Of a stretch of 64,000 nt of DNA, positions 9,163-19,625 are shown piece by piece. Every line of letters starts with the position of its first letter. The first letter of the stretch is position 1. Source of the stretch: Bog-532 sp963720945 (GTDB lineage Bacteria > Actinomycetota > Actinomycetes > Streptosporangiales > Streptosporangiaceae); contig CAVRHH010000023.1 of assembly GCA_963720945.1 (NCBI GenBank), positions 1 to 64,000 of the forward strand, read 5' to 3'. The notes below the pieces were generated by a model that had not been told where the DNA came from, did not search any database, and saw nothing but the letters and a program-made list of their open reading frames with translations. Made by a program: the position numbers and the translations under genes.

Positions 9163-10190
9163 TCAGCGGCCCGCAGCGGTGCGCTGCCGGGCCACCTGGT
9201 ACAGGGCGATCCCCGCCGCGACGCCGGCGTTGAGTGACTCGGTGCCGCCGTGGATCGGGATCCGGGCAATCACGTCACACCGCTCGGCCACCAGCCGGGA
9301 AAGCCCCCGGCCTTCGGAGCCGACGACGAGAGCGAGCGGCGCGTCGGCGACCGGGAGGTCCGCGATCGCGACGTCGCCCGACGAGTCGAGCCCCGCGACG
9401 AAGATCCCGGCGGCCTGGTAGGCGGCCAGCGCCTGGACGAGGTTGGAGGCGCGGGCCACCGGCACCCGCGCGAGCGCCCCGGCGGAAGCCTTCCATGCCC
9501 CAGCGGTGACGCTCGCGCTGCGCCGGGACGGGATGAGCACGCCATGGCCGCCGAACGCCGCGGCCGATCGCACCACCGCACCGAGATTTCTCGGGTCGGT
9601 GACCCCGTCCAGGGCGACGATAAGCGGCAGCTGCCCGGCAGACGCGGCCAGTTCCGGCAGATCACCCGGGCTGGCGTAGTCGTAGGCGCGGACGCTCAGC
9701 GCGACGCCCTGATGGACGGCACCGCCGGTCAGCCTTCCGAGCTCCGCGTGGCCGGCCTCCCGCACCGGCACCCCGGCGCCGGCGGCCAGCTGCACGGCCT
9801 CCCGGATCTTCTCATCGGCCGGGGCGCGATGCTCGACGTAGAGCGCGACCGCGGGAACCGCCGCACGCAGTGCCTCCACGACCGGGTTGCGTCCGGCCAC
9901 CATCTCCGGCGCATCCCCGCTACCGCGTGATCCGGCCGTACCCCGGGCCGCGGAACGGCCGGGCGGGCGGCCTCCGCGGTCGGTGTCACCGTCTCTCGGT
10001 TCCGCCGATGCCGTCCCCCGCGCGCCGCCGGTCTTGCGCTGGGCGGGATGACCGGGCCGCATGTGGGCCGGCGGGGTCGGGCCCTTGCCCTCCAGCCGCC
10101 GGCGCCCGTAACCGCCCGTGCCCGGGCGGGGCTTGCCGGATTTGGCGTGTGTGCCCTTATCCGGGCGCCCGCCATCCGAACCTCGGCCGC

Positions 10191-10209
<19 letters not shown>
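9163..10209 (-). CDS. rlmB: 23S rRNA (guanosine(2251)-2'-O)-methyltransferase RlmB
   Basis: SpoU/TrmH-family SAM-dependent methyltransferase predicted to 2'-O-methylate G2251 in the peptidyl-transferase region of 23S rRNA. The first 100 residues are a basic disordered tail with the actinomycete signature GYGRRRLEGKGPTPP. Then come an L30e-like substrate-binding domain (from GRNPVVEAL) and the deep-knot catalytic domain with motif 1 (DGVTDPRNLGAVVRSAAAFG), motif 2 (VVGSEGRGLSRL) and motif 3 (IPIHGGTESLNAGVAAGIALY). The start at 10209 overlaps the cysS stop by 19 bases, so the two are co-transcribed. The order cysS-rlmB is conserved in Actinobacteria. Confidence 0.93.
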
Positions 10210-11606
<1,397 letters not shown>

Positions 11607-11931
11607 GCTGCCTAGGCTATGGGATGGCGAGGCCTGCCCGCGCGGGCTTTCCGCGCCGAAGGACCCAGGTCAGATGCCGCCCAGAACCTCTCTTCCCAGC
11701 CGCCACAGGATCCGCCTTTCCCCTGAATGCTTACCCGGTGCCGCCTTACCGCTGAACATCAGGAACGGTCCTGGCCCGTTCCTGGCGCGCCACCGGACGG
11801 ACGCCCGGTCTTGTGCGTAGGATCTTTGCTGCTATCCGGCTAAATGCCGGATTATCGCCATCTTTGCCCGCCGGCGGCATGTGCGAGCGGCCAAGAAAGG
11901 ACAGCGGGTTCCCATGAACGGCTCCTCCCGA
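11607..11931. other. Intergenic region between cysS and the DUF2637 gene
   Basis: 325 bases between divergently transcribed genes, so it should contain both promoters. A TAGGAT at about 11819-11824 could serve as a -10 element for the rightward gene, but I see no convincing -35 partner. No RNA gene or repeat was recognised. Confidence 0.4.
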
Positions 11932-13223
11932 TGAGCGAACAGCAGCCCGCCCGGCGCCGTAGCGGCGGCGGCCGCCTGCTCGCGCACGTCGCGGTCGTGA
12001 TCGGCGTCCTGGCCGTGACCGCGGGCGTCTTCACCTTGTCCTACAACGCCGTGCGCGACATCGCGCTGGCGTCCGGGGTGACCGCATCGCTGGCCCGGCT
12101 GTATCCGGCCATCCTCGACGCGGTGTTCGTGGTCGCCTGCGCGGCCGCGCTGACCCTCCGCGACGCCCGGTGGTGGACCCGCGATTACGCCTGGCTCTCG
12201 GTTCTCGTGACCGGGGCACTGATCGGTGCCGCGGACGCCTACCACGCCATGGGCCTGCGCTTGCCGCACAAGGTCGCGGCCGGGACCGTGGCCGCCCTGC
12301 CAGTGGCCCTGGTCCTGCTCGGCTTCAGCTTGTGGCTGTCCATGCTGCGTCACACTCGCTGGAACCGCACGGCGGCCGCCACCGGCCCGCGCGTACCCGC
12401 CGAGCTGGGTGCCGGGCCCGCGCTGGCGATCGAGACCGGTCAGCCTGCTCCCGCTGAGGCGGTCTCCGCCGCCGCGCGGCCGGGGCTGCCCGCACTGTTC
12501 GCGTCTCTCTGGCCCGCGACGGAGAACACCCGGCCCGAAACGGAAGGCGTCCCGCCCGCGGAAAGCACCCCTTCAGGTACGGAAAGCGCCCCGCCCGCGC
12601 AAGGTGCCCTGCCCGCGGAAGATTCCTCGCCCGCGATGGAAAGCGCCCGGCCCGACGAAGGTGCCCCGTCCGACGCGGACAGCACCCCACTCGCGGAAGA
12701 CTCCCCGGCCAGCACGGAAAGCGCCCCGTCCGACGCGGACAGCACCCCACCCGCGGAAGACTCCCCGGCCAGCACGGAAAGCGCCCCGTCCGACGCGGAC
12801 AGCACCCCACCCGCGGAAGACTCCCCGGCCAGCACGGAAAGCGCCCCGTCCGACGCGGAGAGCACCCCACTCGCGGAAGATTTCCCGGCCAGTCCGGAAA
12901 GCGCCCCGGCCGCAGAGAGCGGTCCGGTCGCGGAAGATTTCCCGGCCAGCACGGAAGGCGCTCCGCCCGCGGTGCCGGACCCGGCCCCCGAGCCCGCGTC
13001 CCGGCGAGCGGCCGAGACCACACCGGAACCGGCCGCCGGGCCAGCGGCTGCGCAGCAGCCCGCGCCCGCCAGGCTCCCAGCCGAACGTCCCGCCGAAGCG
13101 CTTACCCCGCCGTACGGCTTCCCGTCCGCAGCGCCCCTGGACCCTGCTCCCGCGGACGAGGCTCCCGCGCCGCGGACGCCAGCGCCTACGTTTCTGTCCG
13201 CCCCAGTCCCCCGAGACCGCTGA
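11932..13223 (+). CDS. DUF2637 membrane protein with Pro/Ala/Ser/Glu-rich repeat tail
   Basis: Start at ATG 11932 (MSEQQPARRR). Residues 15-145 form a DUF2637 domain with four predicted membrane helices (HVAVVIGVLAVTAGVF, LYPAILDAVFVVACAAAL, LSVLVTGALIGAADAY, VAALPVALVLLGFSLWL). The remainder is a low-complexity acidic tail that includes four 20-residue repeats encoded by a 60-bp tandem repeat. The frame stops at 13223 directly after a run of five C. Removing one C there lets a similar Pro/Ala-rich acidic sequence continue to a stop at 13536, so the deposited stop may be an artefact or slippage product. It stands alone between cysS and ispF on the opposite strand. Function unknown; the tail looks suited to span the cytoplasm or cell wall. 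Confidence 0.8.
12661..12900 (+). repeat. Four tandem 60-bp repeats inside the DUF2637 gene
   Basis: Four consecutive 60-base units in exact register (12661, 12721, 12781, 12841). The second and third are identical over the whole unit; the first and last differ at a few positions. Being a multiple of three, each unit adds 20 residues of the type SDADSTPPAEDSPASTE. A degenerate fifth unit follows from 12901. Such an array can expand or shrink by slippage without breaking the frame. Confidence 0.95.
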
Positions 13224-13536
13224 GCCGGACGAGCCGGCCGCGGGCCACCCACCGGGCAGGAGGCTGGTGGCACTGGCTTCCGAAGCAGTGGCGGCGCGGG
13301 GCAAGCCGCCGGCCCCGCCGGTGGGCCAGCCCGCGGAACTCGCCCACGAACCGGCCCCGGTCGGCCGGCCTGATTCCGCCCCGCGCGCAAGCGCTGCACA
13401 GGGGGAGGCGGACGGCTCCGGGCATCCGGCGGCCGATGCGGAGCCCGGGACGGCGCAGCAGAGAGGCCCGGGGACCGCCGGGCCGCCGGCGCGCTTCGAG
13501 CGCGTCCGCAGTGGGCCGACACCACCGGGCGGCTGA
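13224..13536 (+). other. Probable frameshifted C-terminal continuation of the DUF2637 protein
   Basis: After the annotated stop, frame 1 stays open to 13536 and encodes a further acidic Pro/Ala-rich segment (TAEPDEPAAGHPP, VGQPAELAHEPAPVG) with strong G/C at codon third positions. Joining it to the upstream gene needs only the loss of one C from the run at 13208-13212. Without a start codon and ribosome site of its own, it is best read as the tail of the preceding gene. Confidence 0.5.
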
Positions 13537-13631
13537 CCCGCAGGCCGGATCACGGCAGCGGCAGCGGCAGATCGTCGTGCTGAACGGGACATGCCGCTCG
13601 CCATCCCGGCACTGTTCCCGGAGGAGCGGAC

Positions 13632-14168
13632 TCAGGCCCCTGAGGAAGCGGCGCCCGGCCGCGACGCCACGACCAGGGCGGTGGCGATGGCGGCGATACC
13701 CTCACCGCGCCCGGTCAGCCCAAGCCCGTCAGTGGTGGTGCCTGAGACGCTGACCGGAGCACCGGAGAGGGCCTCCGACAGGACCTTCTCGGCTTCCGCG
13801 CGGCGCGGCGCGACCTTCGGGCGGTTCCCGATCACCTGGACCGCGACATTGCCGACGGTGAATCCGGCGTCGGCCACCAGCCGGAAGGTCTCACGGATCA
13901 ATGTCAGGCCGTGCGCGCCGGCCCACTGCGGGCGCGCGGTGCCGAAGTGCGCTCCGAGGTCACCGATCCCGGCCGCGGACAGCAGGGCGTCGCAGATGGC
14001 GTGCGCCGCGACGTCACCATCCGAATGACCTGTCAGGCCCGGTTCTCCGGGCCACGTGAGCCCGGCCAGGTTCAGTACCCGGCCCGACCCGGAGGGCCCA
14101 AAAGGGTGGACGTCGGTTCCGACGCCCACCCTGGGCAACACGTGTCGAAGGTCTGATTCAGCAGGCAT
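13632..14168 (-). CDS. ispF: 2-C-methyl-D-erythritol 2,4-cyclodiphosphate synthase
   Basis: MEP-pathway enzyme that cyclises CDP-ME 2-phosphate with release of CMP. The metal-binding signature GVGTDVHPF is at the N-terminus, HSDGDVAAHAICDALL follows, and the substrate loop DLGAHF and the C-terminal TTTDGLGLTGRGEGIAA are all present. Length from ATG 14168 is 178 residues, with a slightly longer N-terminus than the usual 160; an in-frame upstream ATG at 14183 is also possible. It follows carD by only about 50 bases on the same strand. In related genomes ispD sits between carD and ispF; it is not here. Confidence 0.93.
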   Translation of the reverse strand: MPAESDLRHVLPRVGVGTDVHPFGPSGSGRVLNLAGLTWPGEPGLTGHSDGDVAAHAICDALLSAAGIGDLGAHFGTARPQWAGAHGLTLIRETFRLVADAGFTVGNVAVQVIGNRPKVAPRRAEAEKVLSEALSGAPVSVSGTTTDGLGLTGRGEGIAAIATALVVASRPGAASSGA

Positions 14169-14222
14169 TAACCGTGTCCGCATTAGTGCCGGCCGCGCCT
14201 CATCAAACCGTACTCGCTCGCT

Positions 14223-14726
14223 TTAGGACACTCGCTGCGGTGGCCCGGAGGCGAGTATCTCATCAAGCAGCGCCTCGGCCTTGTCCTCATTCGTCTTCTC
14301 GGCGAGCGCGAGCTCGCTGACGAGAATCTGCCGTGCCTTGGCGAGCATGCGCTTTTCGCCGGCGGACAGGCCGCGTTCCTTGTCCCTGCGCCACAGATCC
14401 CTGACGACCTCGGCCACCTTGTTGACATCGCCTGAGGCGAGCTTTTCCAGGTTGGCCTTGTAGCGCCGCGACCAGTTGGTCGGCTCCTCGGTGTGCGGGG
14501 CGCGGAGCACCTCCAGCACCCTCTCGAGGCCTTCCTGGCCAACGACATCCCGGACGCCTACGAGCTCAGTGTTATCCGCGGGTACGCGTACGGTCAGGTC
14601 ACCCTTGTCGACCTTAAGAACCAGATAGGTCTTGTCCTCGCCCTTGATCGTGCGAGTCTCGACCGCTTCGATGCGAGCAGCCCCATGATGGGGGTAGACG
14701 ACGGTATCGCCGACCTTGAAAGACAT
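14223..14726 (-). CDS. carD: CarD-family RNA polymerase-binding transcription regulator
   Basis: 167 residues, full length for actinobacterial CarD. The N-terminal Tudor-like RNA-polymerase interaction domain is MSFKVGDTVVYPHHGAARIEAVETR, here given by its ends (residues 1-60). The C-terminal helical DNA-binding domain includes NWSRRYKANLEKLASGD and the conserved minor-groove-wedging tryptophan region. CarD stabilises open complexes at sigma-A promoters and is essential in mycobacteria. It is the first gene of the carD-ispF run. A TAAGAT about 30 bases upstream of the ATG (plus 14753-14758) is a possible -10 element. Confidence 0.95.
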   Translation of the reverse strand: MSFKVGDTVVYPHHGAARIEAVETRTIKGEDKTYLVLKVDKGDLTVRVPADNTELVGVRDVVGQEGLERVLEVLRAPHTEEPTNWSRRYKANLEKLASGDVNKVAEVVRDLWRRDKERGLSAGEKRMLAKARQILVSELALAEKTNEDKAEALLDEILASGPPQRVS

Positions 14727-15077
14727 GTGGCAAGTACCCCTTCCGCTGAAGGCTATCTTACCACGTCGCCGGGGGTTGATTGAATGGCCTTTATCCTATA
14801 AGGCCAGGTCATCCAGGTAATTGCGGCTCGCCGAAATTACCTTGCGGCACGCCGCGCGGCGGGCGCCGAAGGCCCCTTATTAGCCGAACGTAACCAGCAG
14901 TTGGCGCTTAGTGCACGCGGCTCCGAGCGGCCTCCATCGGTCCAGCGGCTGCCCGGACACGGCGCCGCATTAACGGCTGCGCATCCGGCGGCAAATGACA
15001 GCGCTCGTCGGCCACATGGCTTATTTAGTCCCATACTAGTAGTGACGTGGGAACCCATGCCGGAGAGGTGCGTGCCG
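14727..15077. promoter_or_regulatory. Divergent intergenic region carD / envelope protein gene, with inverted repeat
   Basis: 351 bases between divergent genes. On the minus strand a TAAGAT hexamer lies near 14753-14758, with TTCAAT about 18 bases further upstream; together they could form a sigma-A-type promoter for carD. A short imperfect palindrome (GGCCTT...AAGGCC, 14786-14805) sits just upstream of it and is unusually AT-rich for this genome. Nothing else was recognised in the remaining 270 bases. Confidence 0.4.
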
Positions 15078-15854
15078 GTGAACCCTGGCGGAGAATCCGG
15101 GCGGGACGACGGCGGCCTGCCCCCGGTCGACATCGAGATCCCGGACGACGCCCGGGAACTCGAGCGTGAGGTGCTCGCCTACCATCGCGAGCAGCGTGCG
15201 CGACGTCGGCGGGCCCGCTGGAACCGGGTTCTCGGCCCCATGCGCGGGCACGGAGCCATCCTGCCTCTCGTCGCTACCTGCGTCGCGCTGTCCATGCTGG
15301 CCGGCACGCTGCTGTCGGTCTTCAGCATCAGTCCCGCGTCCGCCCCCGTGATCGCGCGCTCGCCGGCCCCGGCGCCGCGTTCGGACCTGTCTTCCGGCGC
15401 GGACGGCCGCGTCCCGCTGCCCGCCGGGACGGTTGTCGTCAGCGGGAAGGCCACCCCGGTCCGGGGGCTCGTCAGCGCGGTCCTGGCCCTGGTTCCCGCG
15501 CACTGCAACTGCAGCAGCGAGCTGCAGCAGCTCACCACGCAGGCGGCCCGCGCCCGCGTCCGGGTGTTCTTCGTGGGGACCTCGGATGTGATGGCGGACG
15601 TGACCCGGCTGACCCGCACGGCCGGCCAGGGCACGGCGGTAGCCGTCAAAGACACGGAGAACGTGCTCGGATCGGCGTACCATCCTGCTGGACTGACGGT
15701 CGTCCTCGTCCGGGCGGACGCCTCCGCCACGGTGCAGCGGAATCTGACCAGCGGGTTCCAGCTCGAGGACGAGCTGCGCGCGCTGAGCACCGGGGCTAGG
15801 AGCGCCTCACCGGAGCCGGGGGCAGCCGCCTCGGCCGTCCCGGCCCCGACCTAG
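15078..15854 (+). CDS. Membrane-anchored protein with a thioredoxin-like extracytoplasmic domain (hypothetical)
   Basis: Start chosen at GTG 15078 (VNPGGESG) because GGAGAGG lies 9 bases upstream; ATG 15058 is an alternative. Residues 1-70 are charged and cytoplasmic (ELEREVLAYHREQRARRRR). One membrane helix follows (GAILPLVATCVALSMLAGTLLSVF), then an exported domain of about 190 residues. The order strand-helix-strand with CNCS near the first strand end, VRVFFVGTS, TAVAVKDTENVLGSAYHPAGLTVVLVRADA is reminiscent of a thioredoxin fold, but the motif CNCS is not a classic CxxC. Substrate unknown. It lies between carD and an LpqE-like lipoprotein and may be co-transcribed with the latter. Confidence 0.7.
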   Translation: MNPGGESGRDDGGLPPVDIEIPDDARELEREVLAYHREQRARRRRARWNRVLGPMRGHGAILPLVATCVALSMLAGTLLSVFSISPASAPVIARSPAPAPRSDLSSGADGRVPLPAGTVVVSGKATPVRGLVSAVLALVPAHCNCSSELQQLTTQAARARVRVFFVGTSDVMADVTRLTRTAGQGTAVAVKDTENVLGSAYHPAGLTVVLVRADASATVQRNLTSGFQLEDELRALSTGARSASPEPGAAASAVPAPT

Positions 15855-15953
15855 CCGCGCCGCCGGTGCCCCGCTGGACGGCTACGCTCCGGGGATCGCT
15901 ACGATTTCCGACGTCCGCCCGCGATGTGTCCCGAGCCCGAGGAGGCCCGAGCC

Positions 15954-16574
15954 GTGATCCGCAGCAGCCACGGCAGCACACTGCTGCGCCGTCTCCTGAT
16001 CGGCGCCATTGTCCTGCTGGTTCCCGTGCTCGCGGGGTGTGAGGCCGGCGATAACGCCCCGACGCTCGAGTTTCACCCCGCAGCGAACGGGGCCTACGCC
16101 ACGGCCGACGCGATCAGCGTCGACAACGCCTTCATCCTCGGCGGGCCGGATGGCACCCCGCTGGCCGTTGGCAGCTCGGCCAGCATGTTCCTGTACGCGT
16201 ACAACGGGGGCGGCAGCGCCGACAAGCTCGTTTCCGTCAGCGCGCCCGGCACGGCTACGTCCGTGCGGCTGGCCGGCGGGTCGATCGCGCTACCCGCGCA
16301 GGCGGCCGCCCGGCTGACCGGTCCGGCTCCCGAGGTCGTGCTCACCGGGCTGACCAGGACCCTGGCCGCCGGCCAGACCGTCACGGTGATTCTCACGTTC
16401 CAGAACGCGGGCGCCATCTCGCTGACCGTGCCGGTGGAAGCGCGGTCGAACTACTACGCCTCCTACTTGCCTCCGGCGCCGAGCGCCAGCCCGGCCAAGC
16501 GGGCCAAGCCGGGCGCGACGGCCACGCCCACACCGACGCTGGGAGCGTCGGCACAGCCCTCCACCACCCCGTAG
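15954..16574 (+). CDS. LpqE-like lipoprotein
   Basis: GTG 15954 is preferred, with GAGGAGG immediately upstream. A signal peptide (LLRRLLIGAIVLLVPVLAGC) ends in the lipobox LAGC, so the mature protein is lipid-anchored outside the membrane. The body is an all-beta domain of about 130 residues (DAISVDNAFILGG, VILTFQNAGAISLTVPVE) of the DUF461/PCu(A)C-like type, but the His/Met metal ligands of copper chaperones are not evident. A Pro/Ser/Thr tail follows. In M. tuberculosis lpqE lies divergently beside carD, so position supports the assignment. Function is not established. Confidence 0.72.
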   Translation: MIRSSHGSTLLRRLLIGAIVLLVPVLAGCEAGDNAPTLEFHPAANGAYATADAISVDNAFILGGPDGTPLAVGSSASMFLYAYNGGGSADKLVSVSAPGTATSVRLAGGSIALPAQAAARLTGPAPEVVLTGLTRTLAAGQTVTVILTFQNAGAISLTVPVEARSNYYASYLPPAPSASPAKRAKPGATATPTPTLGASAQPSTTP

Positions 16575-16575
16575 C

Positions 16576-16593
16576 GGGCGGCGGGCGCCGCCC
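16576..16593 (+). terminator. Hairpin terminator after the LpqE-like gene
   Basis: GGGCGGC-GGGC-GCCGCCC, a 7-bp perfect G/C stem two bases after the stop. It lies between converging genes and could serve both. No T-run follows, as is usual in actinomycetes. Confidence 0.6.
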
Positions 16594-16646
16594 GGGTGCG
16601 CCAGGCCGGCGGGCCGTCAGGCGCGCCCCCTGGGGTCGGCGGGCCG

Positions 16647-17336
16647 TCAGGTGGCCGCGGAATCGAACTTGTAGCCGAGCCCGCGGACGGTCACGATGTG
16701 CCGCGGATTGGCCGGGTCCACCTCGATCTTGGCTCGCAGCCGTTTGATGTGCACATCCAGGGTTTTCGTGTCCCCGACGTAGTCCGCCCCCCACACCCGG
16801 TCGATCAGCTGCATCCGGGTGAGCACCCGGTCGGCGTTCCGCAGCAGCACCTGCAGCAGCTCGAACTCCTTGAGCGGGAGCTGGACCTGGCCGCCGCGGA
16901 CGGTCACCACGTGCCGGTCGACGTCCATCCGGACCGGTCCCGCCTCCATCGCCGAAACGGTGACCTCGTCCGTCTCGCCCCGGCGCCGCAGCACCGCGCG
17001 CATCCGGGCGACCAGCTCCCGGGACGAGAACGGCTTGGTCACATAGTCGTCCGCGCCGAGTTCCAGGCCGACCACCTTGTCGATCTCACTGTCCTTCGCG
17101 GTCAGCATGATCACCGGCACGTTGGACCGGGAACGCAGCGCCCGGCAGACTTCACTGCCCGGCAGCCCGGGAAGCATGAGGTCCAGCAGCACCAGGTCAG
17201 CACCCGTACGGTCGAAGGCATTGAGCGCGTCCGGGCCAGTGGCGCAGACCGCGACCTCGAAGCCCTCCTTCCGCAGCAGGTAGGAGATCGCGTCGCTGAA
17301 CGATTCCTCGTCCTCGACCACGAGCACACGTGTCAC
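16647..17336 (-). CDS. regX3: RegX3-like OmpR/PhoB-family response regulator
   Basis: 229 residues from GTG 17336, which has GGAGG at good spacing. Receiver domain: acidic pair EDE at residues 8-10, phospho-acceptor Asp52 in LVLLDLMLPG, Thr in VIMLTAKD and Lys in YVTKPFSSREL. The C-terminal winged helix holds LPLKEFELLQVLLRN, RVWGADYVGDTKTLDVHIKRLRAKIE split over helices, and VTVRGLGYKFD. In mycobacteria RegX3 controls phosphate-starvation genes with SenX3. It follows the kinase gene on the same strand with a 49-base gap, forming a two-gene operon next to gpmA and mshA as in M. tuberculosis. Confidence 0.92.
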   Translation of the reverse strand: MTRVLVVEDEESFSDAISYLLRKEGFEVAVCATGPDALNAFDRTGADLVLLDLMLPGLPGSEVCRALRSRSNVPVIMLTAKDSEIDKVVGLELGADDYVTKPFSSRELVARMRAVLRRRGETDEVTVSAMEAGPVRMDVDRHVVTVRGGQVQLPLKEFELLQVLLRNADRVLTRMQLIDRVWGADYVGDTKTLDVHIKRLRAKIEVDPANPRHIVTVRGLGYKFDSAAT

Positions 17337-17385
17337 TTGGGTGCCTCCCGATGAACGTTCGCGCGCGGGCCGACGGCGCGCGGTG

Positions 17386-18486
<1,101 letters not shown>

Positions 18487-18731
18487 CGCTGCTCCCCGGA
18501 TAGCCGTCGCCCACCGCCGGCTGGCGGCCACGCGTCCGAACAGCTCAGGCCCACACACCCGATGGTAAGGGTCGGCATCCCGGACATCCCAGTGCGGGCA
18601 ATGTGACGTGCGACTTTTACCCCAGTGTTTCCCACCCGTCCATTATCAGGACATACGCGATTTCTTGCGCGATCGCCTGATCGCCGCCTGCCGGAGGGGT
18701 ACGCCTTACGCCATGGCCGCGCGGGCGCTGC

Positions 18732-19475
18732 TCAGCGGCCCTGGTTCTTGACCGCTTCCGCGGCTTCGGCCGCCGCCTGCGGATCGAGGTACCGCCCGCC
18801 CCGCTCGGCCGGCCGGAAACTGCTGTCCAGCTCGTACACGAGCGGGATGCCGGTCGGGATGTTCAGCGCGGCGATATCGTCATCGCCGATGCCGTCCAGG
18901 TGCTTGACCAGGGCACGGAGCGAGTTCCCGTGCGCCGTCACGAGCACCGTCTTGCCCACGGCGATGTCCGGGACGATGTACTCGTACCAGTACGGCAGCA
19001 TCCGGCCCAGCACGTCCTTCAGGCACTCGGTCCGGGGCAGCAATTCCGGTGGCAGGAGCGCGTACCGCGGATCGCCGGCCTGCGAGAGGGGGTCGTCATC
19101 GGCGATCGGCGGCGGCGGGACGTCGTAGGAGCGCCGCCACAGCATGAACTGCTCGTCGCCGAACTCCTTGCGGGTCTGCGCCTTGTCCTTGCCCTGCAGG
19201 GCCCCGTAGTGCCGCTCGTTCAGCCGCCAGGACCGGCGCACCGGGAGCCAGAGCAGTTCCGCGGCCTCCAGCGCAATGTGCGCGGTCTGGATCGCCCGGG
19301 TCAGTACCGAGGTGTGCAGCGTATCCGGGCGCATCCCGGAGTCATGCAGCAACTTCCCGGCGTGGGCCGCTTCGTCAGCCCCGGTCGCTGAGAGGCCGAC
19401 ATCTACCCATCCGGTAAAAAGGCCCTTGGAGTTCCACTCGCTCTCACCATGGCGCAACAGCACAAGAGTTCCCAT
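18732..19475 (-). CDS. gpmA: 2,3-bisphosphoglycerate-dependent phosphoglycerate mutase
   Basis: 247 residues from ATG 19475 (MGTLVLLRHGESEWN); an in-frame extension upstream has no coding character. Catalytic RHGE histidine is near the N-terminus, with TSVLTRAIQTA, ERHYGALQGKDK and the second histidine in VTAHGNSLRALVKHL. Interconverts 3- and 2-phosphoglycerate in glycolysis and gluconeogenesis. It is transcribed divergently from mshA, the two starts being 150 bases apart. Confidence 0.95.
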   Translation of the reverse strand: MGTLVLLRHGESEWNSKGLFTGWVDVGLSATGADEAAHAGKLLHDSGMRPDTLHTSVLTRAIQTAHIALEAAELLWLPVRRSWRLNERHYGALQGKDKAQTRKEFGDEQFMLWRRSYDVPPPPIADDDPLSQAGDPRYALLPPELLPRTECLKDVLGRMLPYWYEYIVPDIAVGKTVLVTAHGNSLRALVKHLDGIGDDDIAALNIPTGIPLVYELDSSFRPAERGGRYLDPQAAAEAAEAVKNQGR

Positions 19476-19625
19476 GGCGCGAAGCTTATCCGCCTCGGCG
19501 GCCGCCGGGCCTGCCGTGCTGGCCAGGCCATGGGCCGTGGCGATGAGGAGTCGCGCCGCATGGGCGCCAACCGCGCGGGAACACTGGGCGACACGCTGAG
19601 GTTGCAAGGTCGGAGGTGCATACCT

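Noticed and set aside
12661..12900. CRISPR array
   Set aside because: The repeats are directly joined 60-base units without spacers and lie inside a coding frame.
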